NCBI GenBank assembly: GCA_014377155.1
Contig: JACMQD010000362.1
Location: forward strand, 1 to 10,856
DNA from: Herminiimonas sp.
GTDB lineage: Bacteria; Pseudomonadota; Gammaproteobacteria; Burkholderiales; Burkholderiaceae
Direction: 5' to 3'
DNA length: 10,856 bases
The translations under genes and the position numbers were made by a program. Below, one piece after another: positions 1 through 6,916 of the stretch (position 1 is the first letter of the stretch; each line of letters starts with the position of its first letter). The notes under the pieces are model-generated. The model did not search any database and was not told the origin of the DNA. It was given only the letters and a program-made list of their open reading frames with translations.

Positions 1-893
1 GGCACGAACGACGCCAGCGCCACCCAGCGAAAAGTGCGCAGCTTGCCCTTGCGGTCGGCCAGCCTGCCGATCAGCTGCGAAGTCACAAGCGTTGCCGCGC
101 CGCCGCACAGGTAGACGATGGTAATGAACGATTCCGGCAAGCCCACATTGGTGGTCATGTACAACGCGATGTACGGAATCACCGTGAAGCCCGCCATCAT
201 CAGCAGGGCAATAAAAGCAAACGCCTTCAGATGCTCCGGGTTCCGGGCCACCGCGTAGATCTGTTCGAAGATATTGCCTTTCTTGGGCTGGTTCATATGC
301 GCGGTCAGGCTCGGCAGCATCCGGTATCCGATGAACAAAAACACGCTCGACAAGGCCACGACGAAAAAGAATGGCGCGCGCCAGCCGAGCGTTGGAAACT
401 GGTTGGCGAGTAACAACCCCAACGGCACACCCGCCACGGTCGACATCGAAAAGGCCGCCATCACCATGCCCATCGCCTTGCCGCGCCGCTCGAACGGCAC
501 GACGTCGGCCACCATGGTCTGCACCAGCGAACCCAGCACGCCGCCGAACGCACCGGCCAGCGCCCGCGCAACCAGCAGCGTGGCGAACGACGGCGCCAAT
601 CCGCACAGCAGCGTCGCGATCATGAACAACACATACAGGATCAGCATCAGCTTGCGGCGATCGAAGCGGTCGATATACGTCGTCGACAGCAGACTCGAGG
701 CCGCAGCCGTAAACGTATAGGAAGCCAGCAGCAGACCGAACTGATGGGTATCGAGCTGCAAGGCGCGGATCAGCTGCGGCCCGAGCGGCATCATGATCAT
801 GAAATCGAGGATGTGGGTGAACTGGATTCCGGCCAGGGTCAGCAGGAAAAGGCGTTCTTTTTTCGGCGTGTAAAAATCAGGAGTGGCGTTCAC
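1..893 (-). CDS. MFS efflux-type permease (C-terminus outside window)
   Basis: This is a Major Facilitator Superfamily inner-membrane transporter, probably a proton-driven DHA1-type exporter; the substrate cannot be told. About 297 residues lie in the window, several hydrophobic helices in all, and the protein runs off at base 1. Visible signs are a short cytoplasmic N-terminus, a first helix near residues 15-37, the MFS motif A loop DRFDRRK at residues 75-81 between helices 2 and 3, the loop VPFERRGKAMG near 132-142, a motif-C-like stretch (AGVPLGLLL) near 154-162, and a second motif-A copy (GRLADRKGK) in the C-terminal half. I chose the GTG at 893 (V-N-A-T-P) because there is no in-frame ATG for a long way upstream. 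The Shine-Dalgarno match is poor, so the start is uncertain. The gene points away from the PDE gene to its right and is not in that operon. Confidence 0.88.
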   Translation of the reverse strand, partial: MNATPDFYTPKKERLFLLTLAGIQFTHILDFMIMMPLGPQLIRALQLDTHQFGLLLASYTFTAAASSLLSTTYIDRFDRRKLMLILYVLFMIATLLCGLAPSFATLLVARALAGAFGGVLGSLVQTMVADVVPFERRGKAMGMVMAAFSMSTVAGVPLGLLLANQFPTLGWRAPFFFVVALSSVFLFIGYRMLPSLTAHMNQPKKGNIFEQIYAVARNPEHLKAFAFIALLMMAGFTVIPYIALYMTTNVGLPESFITIVYLCGGAATLVTSQLIGRLADRKGKLRTFRWVALASFV

Positions 894-1309
894 GAGGGGG
901 GTCTTGGAAGCAGGGACGGAAAACGCGAAGCTTAGCAGTGTTGCGGCGTTCTTACTTTGCAGGCGTCTGATATGGCAATATGGCGTCCTGCGCACACGGT
1001 TCCGAGGTACGTCGGACGCCTCGCCGACGCCGCAAATGGGCGCCGGGAGACCCAAGTAGTGGCAAGTAGCTTACCCCGCCACAAAGGCCGGCAGGACGAC
1101 GCTTCCTTGAGCGCCTGCCACAAAGGTGGCTATCAACAGTTTTTTAATCATCATGTGCTCGCGGTGAAGTGATGTGATGACAGTCTTAACGCGTGACAAC
1201 CACTCGGTCTGTGCGCGATATCGCATAGGAAAACCGGGTTCCTGCGAATGCCGCGAAACTACCCGCGTCCAGCCGACCGTCAGTACAGCGCCGCAAGTCC
1301 TGCATGTTG
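894..1309. other. Gene-free stretch between MFS gene and PDE gene
   Basis: I find no convincing gene here. Short open frames on both strands (932-1123 minus, 957-1172 plus) resemble no family I know and lack good ribosome binding sites. The stretch holds the leader of the MFS gene and the downstream flank of the PDE gene. It contains a pair of hairpins (1090-1130) and a small inverted repeat, ATAT-GGCA-ATAT at 970-981, about 80 bases upstream of the MFS start, which could be an operator. No clear sigma-70 promoter was recognised. Confidence 0.5.
1078..1130. repeat. Direct repeat and two mutually exclusive hairpins
   Basis: The ten-base word GCCACAAAGG occurs at 1078-1087 and again at 1117-1126. 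The second copy is part of a perfect 5-bp hairpin (GCCAC-AAAG-GTGGC, 1117-1130). A second hairpin spans 1090-1119: outer stem GGCAGG/CCTGCC, inner stem CGCT/AGCG, loop TCCTTG. The two hairpins share bases 1117-1119, so they cannot form together. A run of six T lies at 1140-1145 on the plus strand but is too far from the stem for a classical terminator. The function is unknown; a leader switch for the MFS gene is possible but unproven. Confidence 0.4.
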
Positions 1310-3058
1310 CTAGTCACAGCCGGCCATCAACCATTCCACCAAATCACTGTTGCACAGCGGCCGCGCATACAGATACCCCTGACCCTTGTCACAGTTGAGT
1401 GTCGTAACGACCTTTTCCTGGCCATGTGTCTCGATACCCTCGGCAACGATATTCATGCCCAAGCTGTGGGCCACCTGTACGGTGGCTTGGATCAGAACAC
1501 GATGATGCTGACTGGTGTCGGCCTGGGCCACGAACGATCGGTCGATCTTGACGGTGTCGACCGGTAGCAGATGCAGGCAAGCCAGTGATGAATAGCCAGT
1601 GCCAAAATCATCCAGCGCCAGTGTCAGACCGAGGCCCTTGAGCTCGTGCAGTCGCGCCTGTATTGTCGCATCCTGCGCTGCCAAGCTCTCCGTGATTTCA
1701 AGCTGCAGACGTTGCGCCGGCATGCCAGTGATTCGGAGGATATTGCGTATCCGTGCGACTGCGCCCGCATCGGTAAGCTGGCCGCGCGACAGATTCACCG
1801 CCAGCTTGGATGGCGCGCGCGCGCCGAGTTCGCGGTGCCATTGAACGAAGTCATCGCAGGCCGTGGCCAGAACGAAGTCCCCGAGTTCGGAAATCAGGCC
1901 GCACTCTTCCGCCATGCCGATGAACTCCAGCGGCGGCACGACACCGCGAGTCGGATGACGCCAGCGCACCAATGCCTCGACACCGGCGTTACGCTGCACC
2001 GCCGCGCCGGTTTGCAAATCCACTACCGGTTGGTACATCACGAACAGTTCACGTTCGGCAAATGCGCGCCGCAATTCGGTTTCCATGCCACCCCGCTGCT
2101 GTGCGCGCTCACGCATGACGTGATCGAACATCGCATAACGGCTACCACCGGCACGCTTGGCTTCGACCATCGCGATGCTGGCATCTTGCAGCAGGGCGTC
2201 AGCGTTACCGGCTAACTGCTGCCCCATGACCACACCCATGCTGACCTTGCAGTTAATGTCATGCGTCTCGATTGCATAAGGCTCGCTGACAACATCGAGC
2301 ACACGGCGCGCCACCAGGTGAACATCTTCCCGGCGCTGAATACCTTCGACGATCACGACGAATTCGTCACCGCCGATGCGCGCCGCCGTCGGTCTGATTT
2401 CCATCTCGCGATTGAAGGAGTTTGACTGTCGCAATACCGAGCGCAAGCGGTCCGCCATCATGCCCAGTATCTGGTTTCCCACTGCATGCCCGAGGCTGTC
2501 ATTGATCTGCTTGAAGCGGTCGCAATTCATGAAGATCACGGCAAAGCCTGGTGCAAGATCTGACGGTGTGCGATCCAGCAACGCTTGCAAGCGTTTGCGA
2601 ATGGCGGGACGGTTGGGCATGTCCGTCAGGTTGTCGATATGCGCGGCACGGTCCAAGCCGCGCGACAGCGTTTCCTGCTCGCGCCGGACTTCCAACGATG
2701 CATCCGACACGACTGCCATGAGCTTGCTTGCATTTAGCTTCATCAGGTTGATCGACAGTACCTGAACGGCACCTTTGGCGCGCATTTCCTCGCCGGTTTC
2801 GACCCGTAGCGATTCGCATATCACACCGGACGCCGCATTGAAATCGGCCACCATTTGCGGCAATTGGGGCGCCACCGTATGCAGGGCTGTAAACAGGTTG
2901 CCGAGTCCACCGTCAGGCGAAAGCGGCATGAGCAACTGGGCCGACATCGGGTTGAGCATTTCGATATCGCCGCGCACCGATGTCTGGGCCAGCCCGATCG
3001 GCGCACGGTACAAGAACTCCATCAGCGTTTCATAGGCATCGGTTACATCAGCAGCCAT
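1310..3058 (-). CDS. PAS-GGDEF-EAL protein, probable c-di-GMP phosphodiesterase
   Basis: This 582-residue protein has three parts: a PAS-like N-terminal sensor (about 8-130), a GGDEF domain (about 140-315) and an EAL domain (about 330-575). No membrane segment is seen, so it is probably cytoplasmic. EAL enzymes hydrolyse cyclic di-GMP to pGpG. All the catalytic residues I can place by analogy with RocR are present: E361 (of E-A-L), N422, E454, D483-D484 (in LDDFGTGYS), K504, E540 and Q560. The GGDEF signature at 229-233 is intact. However, the first metal aspartate (PleD D327) is N178, the guanine-contacting aspartate (PleD D344) is N195, and there is no RxxD inhibition site. Cyclase activity is therefore unlikely, and the domain may instead bind GTP and regulate the EAL half. 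ATG at 3058 has a good GAGGG site upstream. The gene follows the cyclase gene by 24 bases and ends the operon. Confidence 0.93.
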   Translation of the reverse strand: MAADVTDAYETLMEFLYRAPIGLAQTSVRGDIEMLNPMSAQLLMPLSPDGGLGNLFTALHTVAPQLPQMVADFNAASGVICESLRVETGEEMRAKGAVQVLSINLMKLNASKLMAVVSDASLEVRREQETLSRGLDRAAHIDNLTDMPNRPAIRKRLQALLDRTPSDLAPGFAVIFMNCDRFKQINDSLGHAVGNQILGMMADRLRSVLRQSNSFNREMEIRPTAARIGGDEFVVIVEGIQRREDVHLVARRVLDVVSEPYAIETHDINCKVSMGVVMGQQLAGNADALLQDASIAMVEAKRAGGSRYAMFDHVMRERAQQRGGMETELRRAFAERELFVMYQPVVDLQTGAAVQRNAGVEALVRWRHPTRGVVPPLEFIGMAEECGLISELGDFVLATACDDFVQWHRELGARAPSKLAVNLSRGQLTDAGAVARIRNILRITGMPAQRLQLEITESLAAQDATIQARLHELKGLGLTLALDDFGTGYSSLACLHLLPVDTVKIDRSFVAQADTSQHHRVLIQATVQVAHSLGMNIVAEGIETHGQEKVVTTLNCDKGQGYLYARPLCNSDLVEWLMAGCD

Positions 3059-3082
3059 GTCGTTCCCTCGTTACATCGATTG

Positions 3083-4414
3083 TCATGGTCGCGCGACGCC
3101 ATGCGGTGTCCAGGGCATGACGCGGTTGCGTCCGTGCGCTTTGGCTGCGTAGAGTGCCAGATCGGCGCGCTTCATGAGTTCGTCCAGGCCGACGATACCA
3201 TCGTCCAGCGATGCGACGCCGCCACTGACGGTATAGCGGATCTGAACGCCGTCGACCGTCACTACCTGCGATGCAGCCAGAGCACGAAGACGTTCGGCAA
3301 CGGTGCAGGCAGTATGCAAATCGGTAGACGGAAGCATGACGGCGAATTCTTCACCGCCCACCCTGGCTACCATATCGACATAGCGGAACGTTTCCTGCAA
3401 CAGAGCCGCGAAGTGGCACAACACGGCGTCACCCGCGGGGTGGCCGAAGCGGTCGTTGATGCTCTTGAAATGGTCGGCGTCGAACAAAATCAGCGACAGC
3501 GTGCGCGGCGAACGTTTCATGCGCTCGAGTTCGATCGCGGCCGCTTCGAAAAATGCGCGGCGGTTGGCAATGCCGGTCAGAAAATCACATGAGTTGGCGA
3601 GACGGTTTTGTTCGCTTGCATCGCGGCGGTCACTGATGTCGCGAATGACCATGCAGTACGACGCATCGGCAGTATCGCTTGCAGGCTCGCATTCGGCGCG
3701 CAGCGACGCGTCCGCGGACCTATGCAGTGGCGTGATCATCGTACTGGCCCAGAACTGGTTGCCAGAGCTGGTCAGGCAATACCCTTCATCCAGACTCCAG
3801 CCATTTCGGTCGGCATCGCGCAGGCGATCCAGCAAGCCATCGGAGGTCATGGCGCCGGCCGGATAAAAGATCGAATAGGGTTTGCCGACCGATGCGTCGG
3901 TGCCGAAGCCGGTGACCCGCTCGATGCCGCTGTTCCACTCCTCGACACGTCCGTCGGCGTCGAGCCTGATTAGCGCATAGTCGGTAATGCCGGTCAGGAT
4001 GGCATTGAACCACGCTTCATTTTGCTTCAGTTGGCGCTCCCGCCTGACTTCGACCGTGATGTCGCTCAGGACCGCCATCAGCCGGTTTTCATCGAGCTTC
4101 AATATGGTGAGCGACAGGACCTGCGGTTCGGATTTGCCTGACGTGCCGGTATTCATGTGGATCGGCCAGCCTTCGCAGACATGACCATGGCGGGGCGCGA
4201 AATTGGCGCACAAATGGCGTAGCTCGGGCATCACCGGTTCGAGTGCGGTGAAAAGATTGTCGAGATTGCCATCGCGCGAAATCGGCATCAGCAGCTTGGC
4301 CGAGATCGGGTTGATCATCACGATCCCGCCATCCATCGAAAGCTCTGCCAGACCCACGGGTGCGAGGTAAAGAAACTGCAGCAATGCTTCGTATTCGTGC
4401 TCAATTTCGGCCAT
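3083..4414 (-). CDS. PAS-PAS-GGDEF diguanylate cyclase
   Basis: This 443-residue protein probably makes cyclic di-GMP from two GTP in the cytoplasm. Its N-terminal PAS-like domain (about 5-125) is a close paralogue of that of the next gene. A second PAS domain follows (about 133-265, ending in the typical VIRDISDRRDA linker), then a GGDEF domain (about 275-435). The cyclase residues are intact: D312 (metal, in FDADHF), N320, D329 and GGEEF at 353-357. An RxxD product-inhibition site (R344-Y-V-D347) sits five residues before GGEEF, the usual spacing. ATG at 4414 has an AGGA about eight bases upstream. It lies 11 bases after the PYP-like gene and 24 before the PDE gene, so the three are almost surely cotranscribed. 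Which ligand or light signal the PAS domains sense cannot be read from sequence; no heme or flavin motif was recognised. Confidence 0.94.
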   Translation of the reverse strand: MAEIEHEYEALLQFLYLAPVGLAELSMDGGIVMINPISAKLLMPISRDGNLDNLFTALEPVMPELRHLCANFAPRHGHVCEGWPIHMNTGTSGKSEPQVLSLTILKLDENRLMAVLSDITVEVRRERQLKQNEAWFNAILTGITDYALIRLDADGRVEEWNSGIERVTGFGTDASVGKPYSIFYPAGAMTSDGLLDRLRDADRNGWSLDEGYCLTSSGNQFWASTMITPLHRSADASLRAECEPASDTADASYCMVIRDISDRRDASEQNRLANSCDFLTGIANRRAFFEAAAIELERMKRSPRTLSLILFDADHFKSINDRFGHPAGDAVLCHFAALLQETFRYVDMVARVGGEEFAVMLPSTDLHTACTVAERLRALAASQVVTVDGVQIRYTVSGGVASLDDGIVGLDELMKRADLALYAAKAHGRNRVMPWTPHGVARP

Positions 4415-4425
4415 GGTGAATCCTG

Positions 4426-4800
4426 TTAAACCGCGCGGTCTACGAGGACATACCTTAGCGCCATGCCGGGAATGGACAGCAATCGCAGCTTGACCTTGAT
4501 CGGACGCATGCGCAGGGTAAGGACATAGTCGATTACGACATCGAGAGAGGTCTCTGCGCTAGTCGCATCTTCGAAGCGTTGCGCCACCATGAAATTGTTC
4601 ATGCAAGGCGCCACAATGGTAAACAGCGGTTGACCGACTACCCGACCGGGCGACATGCCGGAACTGACCGACTCGTGATGGTTGTAGAGGCGTACGATGG
4701 TTTGCGCATCGAAGCCGATTACGCCGAAATCGAGGTGATCGAGCTCACTCTCTGTCGACGTTTCGATACATTGGGCAAGGTTGGGTTGGTTGAAGTTCAT
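4426..4800 (-). CDS. pyp: Photoactive yellow protein-like PAS photoreceptor
   Basis: This is a single-domain protein of 124 residues, the usual PYP length (125). PYP binds p-coumarate as a thioester to Cys69 and isomerises it under blue light. From memory of the Halorhodospira halophila sequence, residues 20-66 align without gaps, 19 of 47 identical by eye. Conserved residues are Y39 (PYP Tyr42) and E43 (Glu46), which hold the chromophore phenolate, and C66 in VAPC (Cys69). The Met100 equivalent is M98, and the later stretch MRPIKVKL matches the PYP core. Differences: Thr50 is Ser, Arg52 is Met, Tyr98 is Leu. ATG at 4800 is preceded directly by an in-frame GTG at 4803; neither has a strong Shine-Dalgarno, so the start may be either. 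It heads the operon with the cyclase and phosphodiesterase. No tyrosine ammonia lyase or coumaroyl ligase gene is in the window, so chromophore supply is unproven. Confidence 0.83.
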   Translation of the reverse strand: MNFNQPNLAQCIETSTESELDHLDFGVIGFDAQTIVRLYNHHESVSSGMSPGRVVGQPLFTIVAPCMNNFMVAQRFEDATSAETSLDVVIDYVLTLRMRPIKVKLRLLSIPGMALRYVLVDRAV

Positions 4801-4853
4801 CACGCGTAGATCGATCGTAAATTGGTAGAGTATTAAGACTGAACGTGCCGTGA

Positions 4854-5066
4854 CTAGTTACGCCCGAGACTGCGGGCTATGCGCGCCAGCCGCAAAGTCA
4901 GCGATTGCAAGGAAGGGTGCGGCGGCGAGTCCAATAAGCCTGCACCGTAGCCGTAACTACGGCGCATGAATGACGATAATGACGGTGCATGAAGCGGACA
5001 GCGCGCCGTCGCCCCAAGCAATGCCGAACCAGCGAAAGGAGCAGCTTCAGTTGATTTCTTGACCAC
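4854..5066 (-). CDS. Small hypothetical ORF upstream of the PYP operon
   Basis: This is a 70-codon open frame starting with GTG at 5066, with a modest GGAA ribosome-site match about six bases before it, and ending 53 bases upstream of the PYP-like ORF. It begins V-V-K-K-S-T-E and is rich in Ser, Leu, Arg and Ala. I do not recognise it, and no membrane helix, signal peptide or known motif is clear. Codon choice looks ordinary for the neighbourhood. A candidate operator and -10 element lie directly upstream, which is the main reason to list it. It may be real and cotranscribed with the photoreceptor operon, or it may be only a transcribed leader. Confidence 0.3.
   Translation of the reverse strand: MVKKSTEAAPFAGSALLGATARCPLHAPSLSSFMRRSYGYGAGLLDSPPHPSLQSLTLRLARIARSLGRN
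4945..4962. repeat. Perfect 6-bp hairpin
   Basis: CCGTAG-CCGTAA-CTACGG is a perfect inverted repeat with a six-base loop. It lies inside the small hypothetical ORF, about 150 bases upstream of the PYP-like gene. No T-run follows on either strand, so a terminator is unlikely. It could be an RNA structure in the operon leader or a chance repeat. Confidence 0.3.
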
Positions 5067-5075
5067 GGCGGTTCC

Positions 5076-5107
5076 GATTAAATGTTTCTTGCAATCATTT
5101 AATCATA
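5076..5107 (-). promoter_or_regulatory. Inverted-repeat operator overlapping a candidate -10
   Basis: GATTAAATG (5076-5084) and CATTTAATC (5096-5104) form a perfect 9-bp inverted repeat with an 11-base spacer. The half-site centres are 20 bases apart, about two helical turns, as expected for a dimeric repressor. On the minus strand a good -10 hexamer TATGAT (5107-5102) overlaps one arm, so transcription would start inside the repeat and read toward the small ORF and the PYP operon. No good -35 box is seen at the right distance, so an activator may be needed or the promoter may be spurious. Confidence 0.4.
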
Positions 5108-5431
5108 ACTGATTCACTGGCTGTGCGCGGTATGTCACATAAGAAATTCCCTAGCGCGCCGCCAAACCCGACAAAATGGCGCGGCGTCGGTCGCAGCGCG
5201 GGTTGGCAACGATTGAAATCGATCGGGTCGGCGCTGCGACACTGCAGGCTCGTCGCAACAACACAACAGCAAACGCGTTTGCAGCGGGGAAATATCAAAG
5301 AACAAACGGGTGACACTCCCGCGACGACATGGTGGCCGGGGTTTGAAGGATATCTGCTTGCCAAGGAAGGGCAGGACAGGTTTACCGCGCAGCACTCGGT
5401 CTGGATGCTGCGTGGGATCGAAAAAACAGGT
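5105..5431. other. Gene-free stretch downstream of ndh
   Basis: I see no supportable gene here. A plus-strand open frame beginning at 5123 (GTG) runs on antisense into the NADH dehydrogenase gene and resembles nothing known. A minus-strand frame (5095-5481) is cysteine- and arginine-rich without family resemblance. No clear terminator was found after the ndh stop: a T6 run follows within about ten bases, but there is no strong GC stem before it. The one clear element is the palindrome at 5269-5282. Confidence 0.5.
5269..5282. repeat. 14-bp perfect palindrome
   Basis: GCAAACGCGTTTGC reads the same on both strands over 14 bases, with no spacer. It stands in gene-free DNA about 200 bases upstream of the small ORF. 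Such uninterrupted palindromes are often binding sites for dimeric regulators. The regulator is not identifiable from the window. Confidence 0.4.
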
Positions 5432-6733
5432 TCAGTGCAGCTTGACCGACGGCGACAACTTCTTGCGCAGCCAGATCGCAACCGTTTGCGCGATCATGTG
5501 ACCCACACCCTGCAACGCGACAACGTGCTTCTGGTACATGAGTCCATACAAGACCCGCGCCAGCAAGCCGCCGACGAAGACGCCCTGGACCGATGAAGCG
5601 CGGTTGAGTACGCCGACCGCCGCGAACGAGCCGAGCGAAATAAGTGATCCGTGATCGTGGTACACGAACTGCGGCACGGTGGCATCCGACCGTTCGCACA
5701 GCGCACCGGCCAGGTACACCGCTTGCTGATGCGCTACTTGTGCGCGCGGTGGAACCGCCGTGCCTTTGACCGGGCAGACGAAACTGGCGCAGTCGCCGAT
5801 GGCGAAGATGGCGGGATCGTCGATTGCCTGCAAGGTCGGGCCGACCAGTATCTGGCGAGTGCGGTTAAGCGACAGACCGAGCGACGCGCACAGGCGTGGT
5901 CCCTCGACGCCGGCAGCCCAGAGCGTGATGCTGGAGGCAAAGCGCGCGCCGTCGGTGACGACCGCATCGGCCTCGACACTTTCGACTGCTGCCGTAGTAC
6001 TGATATTTACACCCAATCGGTGCAGGTGGCGTGCAGCGGCCGCAGCCAGCGTCGCATCGAGATGCGGCAAGAGTCTTGTGCCACGTTCGACAATGCGGAT
6101 ATGAATGTCGCGTTTCGGATCGAGTGCGTGCACGTTATATTTGGCCAGCGTGCGTACGGTGTGGCTCAGTTCGGCAGCCAGTTCGACACCGGTCGCGCCG
6201 CCACCGACAATGACGATGTCGACAGTCGCTTGCGGATTGCGGCCGCTGGCGCGGTCATTGCTGGCATGGACACAATGCATGATAACGCGCTTGCGAAACA
6301 CTTCTGCCTGATAGACCGAGTCGAGCGTGAGCGAATGACGCGCTGCACCTTCGACGCCAAAGAAATTCGTGACGGCCCCGAATGCCAGTACCAGCTTGTC
6401 ATAGCCGATGGCTTGCAGGGGGCGTTCGTCATCGGCACCCACCAGTCCGGTGGCGCTTACGGTAACGGTGCGGCCGTGCCGATCGATGCTCGTGACTTCG
6501 CCGCAGATGAACTCGAAATAATGGTCCGCTGCCTGCGCCGCATATTCGATCTGATGGGTATGCGGATCGAGCTTACCGGAGGCAACTGCATGCAGCAGCG
6601 GTTTCCAAAAATGCGTCGGCATGCGGTCGACCAGAACGATCTTGGCCAGATGACGGCGACCCAATCGATTGCCCAGTCGCGTCGCGAGCTCCAGGCCGCC
6701 GGCGCCGCCTCCGATGATGACAATGGTTTCCAT
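5432..6733 (-). CDS. ndh: Type II NADH dehydrogenase (NDH-2)
   Basis: This 433-residue FAD enzyme passes electrons from NADH to membrane quinone without pumping protons. Visible motifs: the FAD-binding GGGAGG at 8-13 near the N-terminus, the second Rossmann motif GGGATG at 177-182 for NADH, the FAD-contacting AIFAIGDCA at 308-316, and AQVAHQ at 331-336, which matches the AQxAxQ quinone-site signature of the family. The C-terminus (about 385-425) is hydrophobic and amphipathic, fitting monotopic membrane attachment. ATG at 6733 is preferred: it is preceded by GGGGA at good spacing and puts the FAD motif at residue 8. An upstream in-frame ATG at 6805 would add 24 poorly conserved residues. The gene is divergent from the LysR-type gene, which is its likely regulator. 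Confidence 0.93.
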   Translation of the reverse strand: METIVIIGGGAGGLELATRLGNRLGRRHLAKIVLVDRMPTHFWKPLLHAVASGKLDPHTHQIEYAAQAADHYFEFICGEVTSIDRHGRTVTVSATGLVGADDERPLQAIGYDKLVLAFGAVTNFFGVEGAARHSLTLDSVYQAEVFRKRVIMHCVHASNDRASGRNPQATVDIVIVGGGATGVELAAELSHTVRTLAKYNVHALDPKRDIHIRIVERGTRLLPHLDATLAAAAARHLHRLGVNISTTAAVESVEADAVVTDGARFASSITLWAAGVEGPRLCASLGLSLNRTRQILVGPTLQAIDDPAIFAIGDCASFVCPVKGTAVPPRAQVAHQQAVYLAGALCERSDATVPQFVYHDHGSLISLGSFAAVGVLNRASSVQGVFVGGLLARVLYGLMYQKHVVALQGVGHMIAQTVAIWLRKKLSPSVKLH

Positions 6734-6916
6734 ATCGATCCCCTGGTCGAAAGACTGCGGTTGAATGCTTCCAGACAAATACGTGTTTGCCACGCCCTCG
6801 GGCATACCATGAATCGGTACTTGAACAAGTCGTTGCGCTACCGATGGTTCTTAATATAAGCTCAATCAAAGTAAATGAATAATTAATTAATATGCCGAAT
6901 AAATAAGGTATTACTT
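6734..6916. promoter_or_regulatory. Divergent AT-rich control region, ndh / lysR
   Basis: This 183-bp region serves two divergent genes. Its right half (about 6849-6916) is strikingly AT-rich compared with the GC-rich surroundings. It contains the palindrome ATTAATTAAT (6882-6891) and a TNA-N7-TNA match (TAA 6852-6854, TCA 6862-6864), the half-site pattern described for CbbR-type LysR proteins. On the minus strand, TATATT (6858-6853) is a possible -10 for ndh, but its -35 is weak. Because the region is AT-rich, single motif hits are weak evidence. Confidence 0.45.
6833..6860 (+). promoter_or_regulatory. Candidate sigma-70 promoter of the lysR-type gene
   Basis: TTGCGC (6833-6838) and TATAAG (6855-6860) are separated by 16 bases, giving 4/6 and 5/6 matches to the consensus boxes. 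The expected start lies about 50 bases before the ATG at 6917. The candidate TNA-N7-TNA site at 6852-6864 overlaps the -10 box, which would suit autorepression. Confidence 0.4.

Noticed and set aside
1078..1130. Cyclic di-GMP riboswitch near the PDE gene
   Set aside because: The conserved core segments of the GEMM riboswitch are not seen on either strand.
1117..1145. Hairpin plus T-run as a rho-independent terminator
   Set aside because: The stem is only 5 bp and the T-run begins nine bases after it, so it does not fit the standard arrangement.
932..1172. Short overlapping ORFs on both strands upstream of the MFS gene
   Set aside because: They have unfamiliar translations and poor start contexts, and they lie in a structured intergenic leader.
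2855..3592. Plus-strand open frame of 245 codons
   Set aside because: It is antisense across the junction of the cyclase and PDE genes and has no recognisable domain.
5123..5596. Plus-strand open frame of 157 codons after the candidate operator
   Set aside because: It has no ribosome binding site, its second half is antisense to the end of ndh, and it has no recognisable motif.
5651..6859. Plus-strand open frame of about 400 codons
   Set aside because: It is fully antisense to the ndh gene, whose frame carries clear FAD and NADH motifs. The translation resembles no family and is a by-product of GC-rich codon structure.
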